Shown here: positions 46,710 through 56,520 of the stretch, in pieces
How the letters are laid out: each line of letters starts with the position of its first letter
Numbering within the stretch: position 1 is the first letter of the stretch
NCBI GenBank assembly: GCA_045837725.1
Contig: JBEWZL010000030.1
Span: 434,001-498,000 of the forward strand
Reading direction: 5' to 3'
DNA length: 64,000 nucleotides
Origin: Vermamoeba vermiformis
Taxonomy: Eukaryota; Tubulinea; Echinamoebida
The notes under the pieces: generated by a model
The model's input: the letters and a program-made list of their open reading frames with translations, nothing else
Database searches by the model: none
Told to the model about the DNA's origin: nothing
Made by a program: the position numbers and the translations under genes

Positions 46710-48864
46710 ATGGCAGAAAGTACAGAAATTAATATTACACCGGTTCAAATACCACCCCAAGAGGATAATAAGTCTGAGGTCAAGGTGGATTCGACAGATT
46801 GCGTCAAAGAAAATGATTCGGTTATCTTGCTAGAAAATGGCCAAAAATACGCCGTCGTGCGCATATCGAAAAAAGCGTAAGTTATTAAGAAATCATCGTG
46901 TTCTGAACGAGGCATATTTAATTATGAATTTTTTATTGATTTTTTCTCTAGTCAAACGAGGATCGGCAAACAACGCTGTAACCTCGAGCCCTTAATTGGT
47001 GCACCATATGGAACATATTTTGAAGCACGAGCTGGCAAGCTTTACAAGTTGGATAAAAAACCAGAACTGTCGCTTTCACTAGCCATTCCAGGTACGCTCA
47101 AACTATCATTTTCTATTTACCAGACAAATCATGTTAACGATCATATGAAGACACGATGGCTGAAGACGGTCAAACGAAGAAGAACAACAAAGAGCTTGTT
47201 GACGATAACAAAGCACAAGGATTATCAGCCGAACAAATCACAGAGATGAAGAAGCAAGGTGTCGGTGGCGAATCGATCATTCAAGCGTTAATTCAAAACT
47301 CGAGCTCATTCCAAAACAAGACCGAGTTCTCACAACAGAAATACATCAAGAAGAAGCAAGAGAAGTACGTACCACTTCGTGCCTTGACATAAATTACTCA
47401 CGCGTTAATCGTGCGCAGATATCTTCATTACATCGAAGTCTTGCCGCCAACAACACAGACACTCACGAAAGTTTACTTCACGAAAGCACCCTCGAAGATA
47501 TGGTAAGCCTCGTGCAAGTGTTAAATGCAATGTTCGTTGCGAAATTCGAAAGCAGCACGAAGGAGAGAAAGAGAAAAGAAGACAAGCAAGGACATCGCAT
47601 GCGACCGATCTGGGCAGGACGTTGAGTTTGCTCAGCGACGAATCAACGATCGCATCGGTGCCCGAGTTGGTCTAAGGGGTTGGATTAAGGCTCCAATATC
47701 TTCGGATGCAAGGGTTCGAATCCCTTCCGATGCAATACCTTTTTTATTTTTTTGACGAACCAAGCCCTTCTCTTTCTCTCCTTCCGTTTTTTGCCTCGGT
47801 GCTGCGATTGACTAATCCCTTTTTAGTTTCTTGCGCTTAGATTCCGTGAGTTACCTGCTTTCCATGGCTGAAATCCGATCCAAAAACCAGATTCTCGTTG
47901 TAGAGGATGCTATGGGTCTTATTGTTGGCTCAGCGGCTCAACGATTGAACGGTAAGTAGAGCTACATTTCCAATTTTCAATCGCTAAGCGGAGAGCTCAG
48001 GTCAAGGACGGATCATCAACTGTTTCCTCGGCCAATCGCCAAACACTCCTATTGCCAGTATGTTTAATTTGAGCAAAGAACATGCGAACGTCATCGAGCA
48101 CATTTCTTTCAAACGCGTACACGAGCTCGCTTTTGGAGATCAAGCGGCTCCCGTCGAGATCAAGGAAGAAGAGCCCGAGGTGAAGATCGAAGATATGCAA
48201 GTAGAAAAGAACCCAGAAGAAGAAGAGAATATCGATATTGAAGAGCCACATGAAGTGCAAGGTAAGTTTTATGCGTCGTGGGAAACGTTTCCCTTTTATG
48301 GTAAGATCTAACCCTCGTTTGACAGAAGGTCAAGAAAAGAACAACACCGCAACCCGAGAAAGCAAACAAAAGGAGACTGAAGAACATTTGTTCGAAGGAG
48401 CTGACTCCCTGATTATTGCTACAACACGCGTTGACGTAAAATCATTGCTTCAAGCCACGTACCCTTTCTTAGTACCAGGCCAACCGTTCAGCATATATTC
48501 ACCGTATATTGAAGTACGCTATCGTTGCCTCTTATAATCAATACTAATCGATATTATCTAGCCTCTTGCCGTCTGTCACCAATGGCTGAAAGAGTCCGAT
48601 ACCGCGTTGAACGTAACGTTAGGCGAAACATTTTACAGAGAATACCAGGTACGTCATATTATCTTATTATATGTATTATGCGTTCAAGGACTGGAATAAT
48701 TAAGTAAACAGGTATTGCCGCAACGCACGCATCCTTTAATGCGAATTCCCGCGACTGGAGGCTATGTTCTTACGGGCACTAAGATAATTAATAATCCGCC
48801 ACCAGCTGCGAATACAAACGAAGCCGCATCGTCGGAGCCTAAGCAAAAGAAACAAAAAGTCTGA
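46710..48864 (+). CDS. TRM6: tRNA (adenine-58-N1)-methyltransferase non-catalytic subunit TRM6
   Basis: Nine exons (46710-46876, 46952-47091, 47151-47364, 47419-47502, 47827-47951, 48001-48261, 48326-48513, 48562-48648, 48712-48864) give 472 residues. Trm6 (Gcd10) is the tRNA-binding partner of Trm61 in the enzyme that makes m1A58 in the T loop. Diagnostic motifs are CNLEPLIGAPYGTYFEA, ITEMKKQGVGGESIIQALIQ, NSSSFQNKTEFSQQKYIKKK, KYLHYIEVLPPT, APSKIC-FLRLDSVSYLLS and NQILVVEDAMGLIVGSAAQR. The C-terminal half has SLIIATTRVDVKSLLQATYP and VCHQWLKESDTALNVTLGET then LPQRTHPLMRIPATGGYVLTG. Intron 4 (324 bp) holds a tRNA-Leu gene, which itself would be a substrate of the encoded enzyme. Confidence 0.95.
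47503..47826 (+). repeat. Inverted duplication arm B: tRNA-bearing intron of TRM6
   Basis: Partner of 45812-46170. Both arms begin at the donor and end at the acceptor of their host introns, so the copied unit is essentially the complete intron, with the tRNA, its upstream 130 bp and its terminator. The two arms are about 1.3 kb apart and in opposite orientation. Confidence 0.85.
47652..47734 (+). tRNA. tRNA-Leu (anticodon AAG)
   Basis: 83 nt on the plus strand, identical in sequence to the minus-strand gene at 45946-46028: acceptor stem GCATCGG / CCGATGC, anticodon loop TTAAGGC (AAG), long variable arm, T loop GTTCGAAT. A T6 terminator follows after ATACC. It lies in intron 4 of TRM6 on the same strand. 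Confidence 0.95.
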
Positions 48865-49079
48865 ACGTAACAATAAACTCCACTACTCGAATTGAATTCC
48901 ATTGACGCTATTTTTGTTTCATTTCAAACCAAAACTTTATTTGGTTCGATTTTTATTAAAATACACAGAGGGAAACAAGTTACATTATAATAATAACTTT
49001 TGTTTTCGTATTTACAAGGGGGGATAATGACAAATAATAACACAAAAAAAATACACCGGTTAGTTTTGTTTTTCGCTAT
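48865..49079. other. Convergent 3' spacer TRM6 / Ser-rich gene
   Basis: 215 bp, AT-rich, containing both 3' UTRs. Nothing else seen. Confidence 0.5.
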
Positions 49080-50659
49080 CTACAATCGTTGAGTTGGGTT
49101 ATCTTGCGAGGGATTTAAATCTTCTTGCTTCTTCCGTAGCATAGTCGCCATGTGCTAAACAAAAGTATAAATATCAGTACCATCATTCACTTAACATATG
49201 ACGGCTAGTTAAAATATACAGCCGTCATGTCAATAATGCCTGCAACGATTAAATATTGCAAGCGAATTACATTTCAATTGAATCGGACGTAAATCGTAAT
49301 GATTTTCGAGTATAATATCGTCCTTATAAAGTAATTACGAGTACTAATAAGAAACTTACAGTCGCCCAATCACTAAAATTCGGGAACCGATCCCGCTTTG
49401 TTTCTTGCGGCTTATCAGGACCAAGTTGAGCCGTATTATTGATAAATGTCTCTGGTGCAAATCTTATCGTCGTCGTATGATTTGTATCAATATCTAAATG
49501 ATTCGCTTCCTCTTTCTAAAATTAGATCGGTTAGTATCTTACGTACGGGACAGAAACTAAAATAACACCTATTTACGCGTAATAATGGCGCATGTAACGA
49601 TGATATCATCGCGCAAAGCTATTTCTCGCATTCAACGCGATAAATCATCGAGCTGAATTTCAGATTGAAGAAAGTGACCAAAAAAATTTTATAAATTTAC
49701 ACGAGCCGGCATTATTTCATATATGCGTTGTCGGTCACGATTATTCGTTAATTTTATAAAGATTTCAAAAAACGGATTTTTTTTTAGCTTACCGGTTCAA
49801 GATCGGGCGGTGTCGTGGAACTCGATATTGAAGCTGAATGATTGTTCGGGGTAGCTGGCTGCGATAGTGACCTCACTGATTTGATATACCTGAATGGTGA
49901 TACAAAATCTTTGTTGTCGGCAAACTCCCGTTCCTTCTGTAGAAAGAAGTCGAACAAATCCACTTCGTCCAAGTCTTGATTCCGCAATGCCAAGGAGGTG
50001 AAATGCTTCCTGCTCGATGGAGGGGTCGCTGAAGATTCTAAACCATCGTCATCCGTCTTTTTGATCGCCGAAAGCTTTAATGAGACAATCTCGGTCCGTT
50101 TACGTGCGCTTGAAACTTCAGGAATGGCTACTGGTGATGTCATTGATGCTGTATTAATGGGTGGGATCATATTGGGCTTGACGGGACTCGAGCTGAGGGA
50201 CGTTTTTGTTTGTGCTGCAACTTTCTGCGGCGTTGAGCTCGATCGTCGCCTGGATGCCGCATCGACCTTGGTGACAGCTGCAGGGACAGCAGTGCCACAA
50301 TTAGGTACGTGTGCGCCATTTACGGGGGACCCGCCTGCGGTATTGGCTGGGACCGCCGCTAAATTGCCATTATTATTCAGACCATTGATTATTTCTTCGT
50401 TGCTGCCGGGTCCTATGCTGACTCTTAATTTTCTATCTGTGTCTTTTTTACGTGGTGAATTTGATGATACGTTTGCACGAGCGCTGCGTGGGCTCGTGGA
50501 TGGATTATTTTTCCTACTATCAGAGCCGTTTGTTTTGGCTAAATTCAACGGTGTAATTTGGACTACACTAATTCTCTTTTTCGTGCTGCGGGGCGATTTT
50601 GTTGATTCTGAACCATCGAGGGAGGTTTCCAAATCGTTATCTCTCGATGTTGAGCTCAT
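49080..50659 (-). CDS. Serine-rich disordered protein, unrecognised
   Basis: Three exons (49793-50659, 49360-49515, 49080-49154) give 365 residues. The first 200 residues are disordered and rich in Ser-Pro/Thr-Pro sites next to Arg/Lys (KSPRSTKKRI, SPRKKDTDRK, RRRSSSTPQK), so cyclin-dependent or basophilic kinase control is likely. A conserved-looking segment follows: NQDLDEVDLFDFFLQKEREF then KDFVSPFRYIKSVRSLS. Exons 2 and 3 add RFPNFSDWAT and HMATMLRKKQEDLN. No domain is recognised. The two large introns make up about 480 bp without other features. Confidence 0.65.
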
Positions 50660-50925
50660 ATCTGGCCAAAACTGTTTAATTGCGCTGTATTAGTGCTCCT
50701 CCATTCTATTTAACCGATGTTCTATTGACCAAAGATCGAAATATGTTCGTTATCCAAACAAAATCAACAACCTAACTGCGGAGATACAATCTTTTTTGTA
50801 TGGCGAATAAAATTGATAAAAATTTCACGTGCTGCACTGTCTCACGCTAGCTTGTTTGGAGCTCTTTTTCCAATTTATTGTTTGCGTACTACCTCACTTG
50901 TATTATTTATTTATTTCCCTAGCTA
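50660..50925. promoter_or_regulatory. Divergent promoter Ser-rich gene / UBC
   Basis: 266 bp between two divergent start codons. A T-rich tract with TATTATTTATTTATTTCC directly precedes the UBC start. No specific site is called. Confidence 0.4.
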
Positions 50926-51766
50926 ATGGCTGAAACTCCTGCCTCATTATTATTAAAAAAGCAGCTCCGAGGTAAATTACCCGCATAATTACGGAAATAT
51001 CAGAAAAACGCAATTCTCGCATATTCATTATTAATATGGTACCTGCCTTGCAAATTTCTAATCACGCAAATTGACAGATTTGAGCAAGAACCCAGTCGAA
51101 GGTATTTCTGCTGGACTTGTTGACGAGTCGAATGTATTTGAGTGGCAAGTCTGCATTGTCGGCCCTACTGATACATTATAGTAAGTAAAGCAAATTTATG
51201 CTGATTTTTTGAATTTTTTTTTCCTTTATTGCAAGATTGACTGAAAAATATTTCCATAGTGAGGGAGGAGTCTTCAACGCAATTCTCAAGTTTCCCGAAG
51301 AATATCCTAACATGCCTCCGAAGATGAGATTCACTACGAAGCTCTATCATCCAAACAGTAAGGGCACGAGACGGATGCGATCGGATTCATTTTTTAATTT
51401 TTTCTCTTAAGTCTATCAAACTGGTGAGGTCTGTATTTCTATATTACACCCTCCTGGTGAGGACAAGTGGGGTTATGAGCGTCCGGAGGAGAGATGGCTT
51501 CCTGTACACAGTCCCGAGACTATTTTACTGAGTGTCATTTCTATGCTGTCGGATCCAAACGACCAATCACCTGCCAACCTTGAAGCTGCTGTAAGTAACG
51601 CATAGATATATTTTTTAAAATTAATGCAATCGAATACACTTTAATTTTCGATTGTTTTTTGCTGATGCGATTTTCTTTGATATTACAGAAAGATTGGCGA
51701 GAGAACCAAGCACTGTTTAAGAAGAAGGTTCGACAGTGCGTCCTTCGCTCTCAAGAAGAAATGTAA
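50926..51766 (+). CDS. UBE2G1: Ubiquitin-conjugating enzyme E2, UBE2G / UBC7 type
   Basis: Five exons (50926-50971, 51078-51180, 51260-51357, 51412-51590, 51689-51766) give 167 residues, the usual length of this E2. It has [32 protein letters not shown], the HPN-type TKLYHPNIY, and the active-site cysteine in [19 protein letters not shown]. The insert after the cysteine, [20 protein letters not shown], is the 13-residue acidic loop that marks the UBE2G/UBE2R (Ubc7, Cdc34) group; the lack of a long acidic tail points to UBE2G. UBC7-type E2s serve ER-associated degradation. Confidence 0.95.
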
Positions 51767-51929
51767 ATTTAGGTACCTCTTCAGTACACGTTCCGTAAAA
51801 ACTCTTTGTAAATAGTCTCGATCTGATGGTTTGGTTGTCGAACACTTTAAAAGTTAACAGAGCGTTGATTCAGCCAATATTAGGTCAAATAAATAATAAC
51901 GTTCATCGTTATCGTCAATAGACAGTTTT

Positions 51930-52318
51930 AGGGTCGATCTGCCTCTTGGGGCAACTCGCGCACGCATCCAGTGTACCGCGCTCGTACCGGCAAACAATCC
52001 GCTGCGTATGATCCGGTCTCCACTGGCTCATCGCTGAAGCAACGCGTATCCCAACACTAGCTCGAACTTTTGGTTTGGAGCCACCGGCGGTCCATCGCTT
52101 CCTCAAAGCAATATTGGCATGAATGCAACGCAAATCCGTTCAATGGCCCGCAAGCCCCTCAGCCGCAACAAGCGCAACTTAAGCCTCAAATGCCACCGGG
52201 CATACCACCCAAGCCACCTTCATTCTCATTTGGCATTACAACTCCACCGACTACTGCGCCCACTCCCGCTTAACTAGCAGTAGCTCTACTGCTGGCTTTG
52301 GATTTGGTACTTCAACAT
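51930..52318 (+). pseudogene. FG-nucleoporin-like gene fragment
   Basis: Pieces of protein-like sequence occur in different frames on the plus strand: FGATGGPSLPQSNIGMNA from about 52075, then NPFNGPQAPQPQQAQLKPQM and PPGIPPKPPSFSFGITTPP, and after a stop SSSSTAGFGFGTST at about 52277-52316. FG and GFG repeats in Pro/Gln/Ser/Thr-rich sequence are typical of nucleoporins. At least one frame change and one stop interrupt it, and no start or complete gene is visible, so it is most likely a dead fragment. A short-exon gene with introns cannot be wholly excluded. Confidence 0.5.
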
Positions 52319-52351
52319 GTATTTTATACTTTATTCGTTAACAATTCTCTC

Positions 52352-53901
52352 CTACAATGCAGTCGCAATAAGAGCAGTAAAAATAGCTGTCAATGAACGG
52401 ATTGTGCGTGACGATCCAGAGACATTGTTGCCAGACTTTGCGACAGGCACAGCAACTGATTTTGGAACGCTAGTTGGCTCTGTGATTGACCCCTGTGGTG
52501 CATCAGAAGGTGTGTTCGTTAATGGACAAGTGACCGTGGCATTGCAAGAGGCCAGCTTTACGCCAAATCTGGAAAAGTCGAATGAAACCTCCAAGCCTTG
52601 TCTGCTGAATGACGCTTGAGAGACGACCGGTTGAATTCCGCAGCCAGGGTTGTGGATCGTGTAGAGCTCTTCCATTACAAAACTTCGCAAATCAGCGCAC
52701 GACGTGAGTTGTTGATTGACGCACGTGACGTCAATGGGATCGCCGTAGCAGAAAGGCACTGGAGTAAAGCCGCACATGGCCTCAGATGTGCCAGGACCGG
52801 AAAAAATGCAATTCCAAACGAGAATCTCTTGATCGGTTTTGACCAAGTCAGCACCCCATATTCGGTCTCTGACTTCTTGTTGAATTAGCGCTGCAATTTT
52901 CCATTGTTTATCAGCACCTCGTTCAAGTGAAACAACACTTCCAACTCCGCGCAAGTCTGGGGCATTAGCGGAGTTGTCGAAGATAGCGGCCAGCAACACT
53001 TTTGTCTCGGAGACCATCACCATATTAATGCCGAGTGCTCCACTAGGTTGGATAAAACCTTTGCCGGAAGTCTCTAGTGTAACGTTCCAAGTGTTCTCGT
53101 TCTTGACGTAGACTCGGATCATGGTGTCATAACCTTCGACTTGCGCGTAAAACGAATAGCCCATAACAATTGAATCGTTGATCCATAAAAGTCTGATTGG
53201 TTGTAACAGATCGCCATCGTTCAGTATTTGAACTCTTTCACGCTCCGTCCAAGTGTAGTTATCGTTGCGCTGCATCAATACGATGACGTTGACGCTAAGA
53301 TAAGCCAAATAAGGGCCCGTTACGTGCATTGGAATGCCAAGGGGAATAACATTTGTAGCGGTAATTGTTGTCTCGTCAACAACGTCCCAGGTGTCACCGT
53401 TGTTGACACGTGTCACAAGGGAAGTGGTGTTCATGGCAACAAAAGTGTTGTCGGGTAAGAATTGAATCCTATAATAGACTTCAGGATACTTTATCATTGT
53501 TCCAATGCCGGATGTAGCCTCGTTGAACGTGAAGAGTTGAAGTTCGGAATTTGTGGCACACGCAAACCAAACTCCATTAGTAGCGACAATGGCACAAGCT
53601 TGTGAAGTGAACCAACGAGTGTAGAATAGTCCAGAAGATTCGCTTCGTTTCAAGATCCGGAGTTGAACTGAAGTCGACAAGATCGTGTAATTGCCAGCCG
53701 AAGAGGCTGGTAGATAACCAGCTTGGGGAAAATTTATGGCTTGAGTTGGACCTCCAGGAATTTTAAATATCTTAAATCAAATATTTGATTAATTTTGAAT
53801 TCGCAACGACGAGCATTTCTTACCGGCAGATCTGCTGCACAGGCACTAAGAAGGCAACCCAATAACAAGAAAAGAATTGGCTTCGCAATACATCTGTTCA
53901 T
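52352..53901 (-). CDS. Secreted, probably GPI-anchored cell-surface protein
   Basis: Two exons (53824-53901, 52352-53770) give 498 residues. Exon 1 is exactly a signal peptide (MNRCIAKPILFLLLGCLLSA then CAADLP). The body has many N-glycosylation sequons (NYT, NTT, NDS, NVT) and a beta-strand pattern with repeated aromatic motifs, as in a beta-propeller. A cysteine-rich domain follows (MCGFTPVPFCYGDPIDVTCV...SCADLRSF...GCGIQPVV), then SRFGVKLASCNATVTCPLT. The end, SGSSRTIRSLTAIFTALIAT, is a small-residue site plus a short hydrophobic tail, fitting GPI attachment. No family is recognised; it is probably lineage-specific. A broken paralogue fragment lies at 56157-56460. Confidence 0.75.
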
Positions 53902-54225
53902 CTCTGCTGCTGTTGTGGTCTTCGTATAACTTCTGATATAAATAATTCTTTAAATAGTCATAAAGTTGTAAAGTGAAAGATATCGTTGACTTTGCGGCAC
54001 TTATTCTCGTTTTGAATATATTTTTAGATGGCCTAGGCATCGTTAGTGATATCCACTGTCTGTCGGTTTACTGATCCGACCTTGCGAAGTATTCAAAACA
54101 TCAATGGTGTAGACTTTGACTGTGCCTTGTCGGCGATCTGAAATAGTAAATGTGTTAATCAAAATTACTTGTTAGAGAGGCAATCCTAACGTACTAAGTC
54201 GATTCTTGCTCCGATCCGTTCGACG
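53902..54225. other. Spacer upstream of the secreted-protein gene
   Basis: 324 bp, AT-rich, no convincing frame. It should carry the promoter of the minus-strand secreted gene. Confidence 0.4.
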
Positions 54226-55162
54226 ACCACTAGAGTAAATGTAAGGCGTTTTTTGCCGTTTTTTTGCTCAAACGTTTTTCAAATAGCTGGCGACGAAAAC
54301 GGCAAAAACGGGAACAGGCGATTTTGGCGACTTGCAACGGATGTGGTGACACATCACGAGAGAAGATAGAGATGGCGCTTCAAAGGTAAGATGGACTATT
54401 ATAGTACTATTCGTTTTAATATTAAACTCAAAAGTTTTAAAAAAAGTCGGATTTTCAATCCTGACACGGGATCGAGATCTGGGCTTGATGAATTTTTTTA
54501 ATTATTTTAGTAATAAATATCGAAATCGCTATCATAGATTGTATTAAATTTATTAACGAAATGTTAAAAATCGATAAAAATTTTGAATGCTTGTACATCC
54601 GCGATCTTACTTAGACACTTCATTTTGATTATTAAATTGCTTTGGAACGAAGATTCGTTAATATTTAACACAAAATTAATTACTGTGGACAGAATCTTTT
54701 GGCTTGGATTCGTTGCCCGATCTGAACAACTTGCGATCTCGCTTCGGTAAGTAACTATAGAAATGAATTTGATTTTCAACGTCACAAATAATAAGATTAT
54801 ATAAAATTCCCGTACTATAGTAGTAGTTTTTTACCCTGCTACGCAGCGTAAGCTGAGATCCCGTTTTAAAAAAAGTTTGCCGGCAATCTTTAGCTTAGAT
54901 TTACAAATTGAAACGTTCCATTTAGAAATAACAGATATTATCGAAGTTTATTAATGATTACAGCAAAAGCAAGCAAAGTTAATGAATTCAATCCGGGATC
55001 ATTAGCACTTTGGCTACTCAGTAAAACTCTCGTACTAAAACAGCCTTATCATACAGATGAATATTAGATGCAGTGGTGTTTGTTCATACCTTCGTTTGAG
55101 ACGAGTCGGTCGACTGTTCAAGCATAAATTTTGTGCGGGCTCAATTCTCAATGTGCAGCAAA

Positions 55163-55816
55163 ATGAGTACAACGAACAACAACATGTAAGTAACTCTGCA
55201 TTACATTGGATATTTATACGTGTATAATATTATTAACCAGGCTTACCAGGTCAAGAACTGCTAATTTCAAGCTTCAATCTCGATGGGACGACGTCGGTCA
55301 GTTGAAACGCAGCTGGATTGCACTTAACACGCCAATGGTATGATATTTACTATGTATGCATTAAATTATAAGCAATGAGTCAAATTCATTCATTCGAATT
55401 ACTTTTTGGTCGTTTGATCTTGCGATCGAGAAATTAAAATTTCAGTTAGTTAATTTTTACTAATTTTGCCAATAGTGCCAATAATATACTCAATGTAAAC
55501 ATCGGTTAGGATAATTTCCTCTAGCACAATGGTAAAGTTTTTTATTTGCAAATCTGCCGTTACTAATCCGTTGTTTTCAGTCCGTCCGAGTTAGCTAGCT
55601 AATGCCTTCGCTGACCCATTCCCTTGCTAGAGCAGAGTCCAACAACACATCCGACCTTAAGGCCCTTCGCTCGATCCGCTTTTGGCGTTGAAGCATCGCG
55701 TAAGTGTCTGTTTTGTATTTACCCTATAACAACCACTTTATTAATAATTCCTTTTAGATCATCAAGTCACAGCGACATCCAGCCAAGATCGGCGAAGTAG
55801 TGGATCTTCGGGTTAG
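55163..55816 (+). CDS. Small spliced gene inside the TIR segment, putative
   Basis: Exons 55163-55185, 55241-55337, 55633-55699 and 55758-55816 join to 81 residues: MSTTNNNM, then LTRSRTANFKLQSRWDDVGQ, a Pro/Thr-rich middle and a Ser/Arg-rich end (SSQDRRSSGSSG). The first donor and acceptor (CATGTAAGT, TTAACCAG) are good. The third exon could instead begin at the stronger acceptor TTGTTTTCAG (55580), which stops after five codons and leaves a 45-residue protein. No family is recognised. The stop codon of the longer form lies in the left arm of the hairpin at 55789. It may be a non-coding spliced transcript. Confidence 0.35.
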
Positions 55817-55891
55817 GACTTTGTGCGTGCAGTTACACCTTCAACTTAGCCGCACACAAAGTCCTAACCCGAAGGTCCACTACTTTGCCGA
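55789..55891 (+). ncRNA. Long near-perfect hairpin, pre-miRNA-like
   Basis: Left arm 55789-55827 and right arm 55851-55891 pair over 39 positions with a 23-nt loop and a 2-nt bulge at its base. By my alignment 37 pairs are Watson-Crick; the two exceptions are G.U wobbles when read as plus-strand RNA, but would be C-A mismatches in minus-strand RNA. That asymmetry suggests a plus-strand RNA structure. It lies at the end of the putative spliced transcript above. Confidence 0.5.
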
Positions 55892-56156
55892 AGTCATTTT
55901 GTAAAACGAATAAAACTGTACTTACCGAAAACGGCGTTTTTTCTCTTTCGCGTTTTCTCCTGTTCAAAAATCGCTGCTGAGTGAAACTGTTTGTGGTCAA
56001 AAACGGTGTTTTTACCCCCTTTTACCTTTCCTCTAGTGGTACAGCGGAGTAGATCTCGTGACAATACGACCGACTTAGGAGAAAACTACTCTACAAATTA
56101 TGCAAGACTACTTCTACTCCATTAATTTACTTAGCCCTGAAATCCATAAATGTTGA

Positions 56157-56460
56157 TTAACTAAACACTGGTATATTATTTTTTGCTGTTTTACATCCGA
56201 ACCGAAGAAATAGTGCAAAATTATCTGTTTTGCAAGTCACCGTCGCATTACACGCTGCCATCTGCACGCCAAATCTGCTGAATTCCTGCGACACTTGCAG
56301 TCCCGAGAAGTCTGCAGTCGTTTTTAACAGTAAAGAGCTCTTCATCAATCTTAAAGCTACTAACGCTCGTGCACGAAGCAAGCTGCTGATCGAGGAACGT
56401 GACGCTAGTAACCTAACGTGCCTGGAGAACGTGGACTGCCCTCAAGAGAGGCAGAGTTAA
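56157..56460 (-). pseudogene. Fragment of a paralogue of the secreted protein
   Basis: On the minus strand this stretch matches the last fifth of the secreted protein at 52352-53901. Aligned parts include VTFLDQQLASC against VTCVNQQLTSC, DEELFTV against MEELYTI, and EFSRFGVQMAACNATVTCKT against DFSRFGVKLASCNATVTCPL. The pieces lie in two frames and the upstream two thirds of the gene are absent, as are the signal peptide and GPI tail, so it is a broken, truncated copy. Confidence 0.7.
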
Positions 56461-56520
56461 CCCTCAATCCATTGCATTAACGAGCTAATGAGAGTATTTA
56501 TAATTATTTACAATGATGTA

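Larger units (their letters stand above)
54226..56040. mobile_element. TIR-bounded segment, candidate non-autonomous DNA transposon
   Basis: The segment starts ACCACTAGAGTAAATGTAA at 54226 and ends in the inverted match TTACCTTTCCTCTAGTGGT at 56040. Similarity of the ends goes on for about 50 bp at roughly 70-75% by eye, including a CCGTTTTT block inside each end. The 1.8 kb between lacks any transposase frame. I found no convincing target-site duplication. Inside lie a small spliced plus-strand gene and a 103-nt hairpin. It separates the secreted-protein gene from its broken paralogue. The call is tentative. Confidence 0.4.

Noticed and set aside
49998-50693. 231-codon plus-strand frame opposite the Ser-rich gene
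   Set aside because: The minus-strand model has three in-frame exons and a good start; the plus frame looks like a shadow.
54373-54392. Possible first exon ATGGCGCTTCAAAG with a GTAAGA donor in the TIR segment
   Set aside because: No downstream exon in a suitable frame could be identified.
55500-55530. A-box-like sequence CTCTAGCACAATGGTAAAG followed by T6
   Set aside because: No B box or cloverleaf can be drawn, so no tRNA or SINE was called.
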